Position numbers and translations under genes: made by a program. From Peptococcaceae bacterium UBA3933 (GTDB lineage: Bacteria; Bacillota; Peptococcia; Peptococcales; BICA1-8), in NCBI GenBank assembly GCA_002385805.1, contig DGEF01000121.1:9094-17189 (forward strand): a DNA stretch of 8,096 nucleotides, written 5' to 3'. A model generated the notes under the pieces. That model was not told the DNA's origin and searched no databases. It was given only the letters and a program-made list of their open reading frames with translations. Below are positions 5,122-8,096 of the stretch, piece after piece. How positions within the stretch are numbered: the stretch's first letter is position 1; each line of letters starts with the position of its first letter.

Positions 5122-6588
5122 GTGGACTTACATAAACTGACCATTCATGAACTCCGGGAACTTTTGGCTAATAAAGAGATAAGCGTCCTGGAACTGACTG
5201 AAGATGTTTTCAAAAGGATAGATGATGTAGAAGACAAGGTAAAGTCTTTTCTTACTTTAACAAAAGAACAAGCTTTAGCCAGAGCTAAAGATATAGATGA
5301 AAAATTAGCTAAGGGAGAAAAATTAGGTGCTTTAGCGGGAATCCCCGTGGGCATTAAAGATAATATCTGTACCGAAGGAGTTAGAACTACCTGTGCCTCT
5401 AAAATGTTAGCCAACTTTACTCCCCCTTACAATGCCACTGTAATGAAAAAACTAGAGAGTGCTGACGCAATTATGGTTGGAAAGACTAATATGGATGAAT
5501 TCGCTATGGGTTCATCAACGGAAAACTCAGCATTCTTTCCTACCCGCAACCCCTGGAATCTTGACCGGGTGCCAGGTGGTTCCAGTGGTGGTTCGGCAGC
5601 CAGTGTAGCCAGTGATGAGGTTATTTTTGCTTTAGGTTCTGATACCGGTGGTTCTATTCGTCAACCGGCTGCCTTCTGTGGCGTAGTCGGCTTGAAACCA
5701 ACTTATGGTACTGTATCCCGGTATGGTTTAATAGCTTTTGCCTCTTCTTTAGACCAAATAGGACCTTTTACGAAAGATGTTACTGATTGTGCTTTGGTCA
5801 TGAATGTGATTACCGGTCATGATGATTTTGACTCCACTTCAGTGCCAATGGATCATCCGGATTATACTAAGTTTTTAATAAATGATATTAAAGGAATGCG
5901 GATCGGGATTCCCAAAGAATATTTCGGGGAAGGTATTGACCCGGGTGTAGAAGCCAAAATTAAAGAAGCAATAGCTAAACTGGAGGAATTAGGGGCTATT
6001 GCGGAAGAATGTTCTTTACCCCATACGGAATACGCAATGCCTGCCTATTATATAATTGCTCCCGCTGAGGCCAGTTCCAACTTGGCTCGTTATGACGGTG
6101 TCCGTTATGGATTGCGGGTTGAAGCGGAAGATGTGTTAACCATGTTTAATCGAAGCCGTGCGCAAGGCTTTGGTACGGAAGTAAAAAGACGGATTATGCT
6201 TGGTACCTATGCTTTAAGCTCCGGTTACTATGATGCATATTACTTAAAAGCATTAAAAGTAAGAAATTTAGTTAAACAGGATTTCGATCGGGCCTTTGAA
6301 AAATTTGACTGCCTTCTTACTCCTATTGCTCCTAGTGTAGCTTTTGAATTTAGGTCTAAGGCTGATCCATTATCAATGTATAAACAAGATGTATGTACAA
6401 TCCCCATTAACTTGGCCGGTCTCCCTGCCTTGTCATTACCATATGGGTTAGTCGACGGTATGCCGGTTGGTTTACAGTTAATCGGCAAGCCATTTGACGA
6501 AGGTACTTTATTACGGGTTGCCTATACTTTAGAACAAAATACTGACGAAACTAGATTGAAGCCCGTTTTAGGGGGGAGCGGGAGATGA
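5122..6588 (+). CDS. gatA: Asp-tRNA(Asn)/Glu-tRNA(Gln) amidotransferase subunit A (glutaminase, amidase-signature family)
   Basis: GatA hydrolyses glutamine and feeds the ammonia through a channel to GatB, where it amidates the misacylated aminoacyl-tRNA. The 488-residue length is typical. The amidase-signature Ser-cisSer-Lys triad is complete: K79 in GIKDNI, S178 in GSDTGGSIRQP (cis-Ser), and the nucleophile position in PGGSSGGSAA (151-160), which is S178 in the numbering used for Staphylococcus aureus GatA, with S154 as cis-Ser partner in that loop. These three positions coincide with the S. aureus numbers (79, 154, 178) as I recall them. Further family marks are LKPTYGTVSRYGLIAFASSLDQIGP beginning at 191, MDEFAMGSSTENSAF (124-138) and the C-terminal LAGLPALSLPYG (431-442) with GLQLIGKPFDE (450-460). 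The start is GTG. The end overlaps gatB by four bases (ATGA), which indicates translational coupling and equal subunit output. Confidence 0.97.
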   Translation: MDLHKLTIHELRELLANKEISVLELTEDVFKRIDDVEDKVKSFLTLTKEQALARAKDIDEKLAKGEKLGALAGIPVGIKDNICTEGVRTTCASKMLANFTPPYNATVMKKLESADAIMVGKTNMDEFAMGSSTENSAFFPTRNPWNLDRVPGGSSGGSAASVASDEVIFALGSDTGGSIRQPAAFCGVVGLKPTYGTVSRYGLIAFASSLDQIGPFTKDVTDCALVMNVITGHDDFDSTSVPMDHPDYTKFLINDIKGMRIGIPKEYFGEGIDPGVEAKIKEAIAKLEELGAIAEECSLPHTEYAMPAYYIIAPAEASSNLARYDGVRYGLRVEAEDVLTMFNRSRAQGFGTEVKRRIMLGTYALSSGYYDAYYLKALKVRNLVKQDFDRAFEKFDCLLTPIAPSVAFEFRSKADPLSMYKQDVCTIPINLAGLPALSLPYGLVDGMPVGLQLIGKPFDEGTLLRVAYTLEQNTDETRLKPVLGGSGR

Positions 6589-8030
6589 GCAAATATGAAG
6601 CAGTAATTGGTTTAGAAGTCCATGTAGAGTTAAAAACCAAAACCAAAATCTTTTGCGGTTGTCCCACGGAATTTGGCGCCGAGCCCAATACTAATGTTTG
6701 TCCTATTTGTTTAGGTTTACCCGGCAGTACAGGGGTTTTAAATAAAAAAGTAGTAGAATACGCAATAAAAGCAGGTTTGGCTTTAAATTGCGAAATTGCC
6801 GGATATAATAAATTTGACCGTAAAAATTACTATTATCCTGATTTGCCAAAAGGCTTCCAAGTCTCTCAGTATGATTACCCCATAGCCTTTAATGGTTATC
6901 TGGATATTGAAGTAAACGGTGAAACCAAGCGGATAGGTATTGAACGACTGCATATTGAAGAGGATCCGGGCAAACTGGTCCATTTAGGAGAGACCATAAC
7001 TGTGGCTCAAGGATCTTTAATAGACTATAACCGTTCAGGGATGCCTTTAGTAGAAATCGTTACTAAACCGGTAATTCATTCCGGGGAAGAAGCTCGCGTT
7101 TATTTAGAAAAACTAAAACAAACTTTGGAATACACCGGTGTTTCTGATGTTAAAATGGAACAAGGTTCCTTACGTTGTGATGCTAATGTTTCTGTTCGTC
7201 CTGTAGGCAGCGAGAAGTTAGGAACTAAAACTGAGATTAAAAATTTAAACTCTTTCCGGGCTGTACAGCGGGCCATTGAATACGAAATAGCCCGTCAAAT
7301 CGATGTGCTGGAAGATGGGGAAAAGGTTATTCCGGAGACAAGGACCTGGGACGAAAACAAAGGCATAACTTTATCTATGCGTAATAAAGAGAACCCTGAT
7401 TATCGCTGTTTTACAGAAGCTGATTTGCCTCCCTTGGATGTTAGTCGCGAATGGGTGGAAGAACTGAGAAATAGTCTTCCTGAATTGCCTGACGCCAGGA
7501 AGAAACGGTTAATTGAAGTAGACGGTTTACCGGAATATGATGCTACCGTCATTACCAGCACTAAAGCTCTGGCTGACTTTTATGACAGAACTGTAGAAAA
7601 GTATAAAGATGCAAAAACGGTCAGCAATTGGATAATGGGTGAGTTTTCAAGGCTCTTAAATGCTAATAATCTAGAAGTATCTGAAACCAAGGTTACCCCT
7701 GATGGTCTGGCTAAATTGCTGGGGCTGATTGAAAACGGAACTATCAGCGGAAAAATAGCGAAGCAGGTTTTTGAAGAAATGTTTTCTACCGGTGATGACC
7801 CGGCTGAAATTGTTAAGAAAAAAGGTTTGGTTCAGATTTCCGACCAGGGACAATTAGAAGGAATAATCGCCGAAGTAATTGCCAATAATCCAAAATCAGT
7901 TGAAGATTATAAAAATGGTAAAGAAAAAGCCATTGGCTTTTTAGTGGGCCAGGTAATGAAAGCAACAAGAGGAAAAGCGAATCCGGGGATGGTTAACAAA
8001 TTATTAAAAGAAAAGTTAGATCAGATTTAA
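6585..8030 (+). CDS. gatB: Asp-tRNA(Asn)/Glu-tRNA(Gln) amidotransferase subunit B
   Basis: GatB binds the misacylated tRNA, activates its Glu or Asp side chain with ATP and completes the transamidation with ammonia from GatA. The 481-residue length is normal. Visible marks: GLEVHVEL (9-16) with the conserved Glu and His of the catalytic metal site, a cysteine set C24, C26, C39, C42 (CGC and CPIC) fitting metal binding, YYYPDLPKGFQVSQYDYP (82-99), HIEEDPGK (123-130), the family signature DYNRSGMPLVEIVT (147-160), and MEQGSLRCDANVSVRP (191-206). The region from about 330 to the end forms the helical and YqeY-like tRNA-binding tail (VSNWIMGE, then GFLVGQVMKATRGKANP near 451-467). The ATG lies inside the end of gatA and has a G-rich ribosome binding site (GGGGGGAG at 6571-6578). 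A complete GatCAB usually means that the host lacks glutaminyl-tRNA synthetase and/or asparaginyl-tRNA synthetase; the window cannot show which. Confidence 0.97.
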   Translation: MSKYEAVIGLEVHVELKTKTKIFCGCPTEFGAEPNTNVCPICLGLPGSTGVLNKKVVEYAIKAGLALNCEIAGYNKFDRKNYYYPDLPKGFQVSQYDYPIAFNGYLDIEVNGETKRIGIERLHIEEDPGKLVHLGETITVAQGSLIDYNRSGMPLVEIVTKPVIHSGEEARVYLEKLKQTLEYTGVSDVKMEQGSLRCDANVSVRPVGSEKLGTKTEIKNLNSFRAVQRAIEYEIARQIDVLEDGEKVIPETRTWDENKGITLSMRNKENPDYRCFTEADLPPLDVSREWVEELRNSLPELPDARKKRLIEVDGLPEYDATVITSTKALADFYDRTVEKYKDAKTVSNWIMGEFSRLLNANNLEVSETKVTPDGLAKLLGLIENGTISGKIAKQVFEEMFSTGDDPAEIVKKKGLVQISDQGQLEGIIAEVIANNPKSVEDYKNGKEKAIGFLVGQVMKATRGKANPGMVNKLLKEKLDQI

Positions 8031-8043
8031 GTTTAGATAAAAG

Positions 8044-8080
8044 AAAAGTAGCACTTTGGACTTCTAAGTGCTACTTTTTT
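8044..8080 (+). terminator. Intrinsic terminator after gatB
   Basis: A perfect ten-base-pair stem (8047-8056 with 8066-8075, AGTAGCACTT against AAGTGCTACT) with a nine-base loop is followed by a run of T (8075-8080). The AAA at 8044-8046 can pair with the first T residues. It begins 13 bases after the gatB stop and ends the gatCAB transcript. The A-rich sequence before the stem reads as a T-rich tract on the other strand, so it may also stop a convergent gene. The 16 bases after it hold nothing recognisable. Confidence 0.93.
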
Positions 8081-8096
8081 AATTATTTTTAGGTAT

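Noticed and set aside
5122..6588. A stand-alone amidase in place of GatA
   Set aside because: The amidase-signature fold is shared by many hydrolases, but the gatC and gatB neighbours, the coupling to them and the GatA-type motifs leave little doubt.

Overview
The window reads as a chromosomal housekeeping region of a low-to-moderate G+C Firmicute, probably an anaerobic Clostridia or Peptococcaceae-type bacterium. This rests on the gene order pcrA - ligA - gatC - gatA - gatB all on the + strand, the strong GGAGG-type ribosome binding sites, the TTG and GTG starts, and the type of protein sequence. Genus-level placement is not possible from this sequence alone. All five genes look intact, with their diagnostic motifs in place.

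Layout. Positions 1-46 hold an intrinsic terminator for a gene outside the window. It is followed by an extended -10 promoter (about 75-83) and the DNA helicase gene pcrA (124-2283). Positions 2284-2757 contain no gene. This 474-bp gap is almost wholly built of degenerate 31-34-bp repeats: about six units in one orientation (2287-2480), an AT-rich centre with a 12-bp perfect palindrome and a possible promoter (2475-2527), then about six units in the opposite orientation (2535-2744) that stop at the ligA Shine-Dalgarno. Next come ligA (2758-4761), NAD-dependent DNA ligase, and after 63 bp the tightly packed gatC (4825-5109), gatA (5122-6588) and gatB (6585-8030). A clear intrinsic terminator (8044-8080) closes the unit.

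How the genes fit together. PcrA and LigA both act in DNA replication and repair. GatC, GatA and GatB form the amidotransferase that converts Glu-tRNA(Gln) and/or Asp-tRNA(Asn) to Gln-tRNA(Gln)/Asn-tRNA(Asn). Spacing suggests ligA-gatCAB is one transcription unit, with pcrA either reading through the repeat region or forming its own unit.

The coding genes are ordinary. The one structure not explained by standard annotation is the opposed, two-subtype 33-bp repeat array between pcrA and ligA, and most of the findings concern it. I see no defence system, mobile element, CRISPR array or RNA gene.
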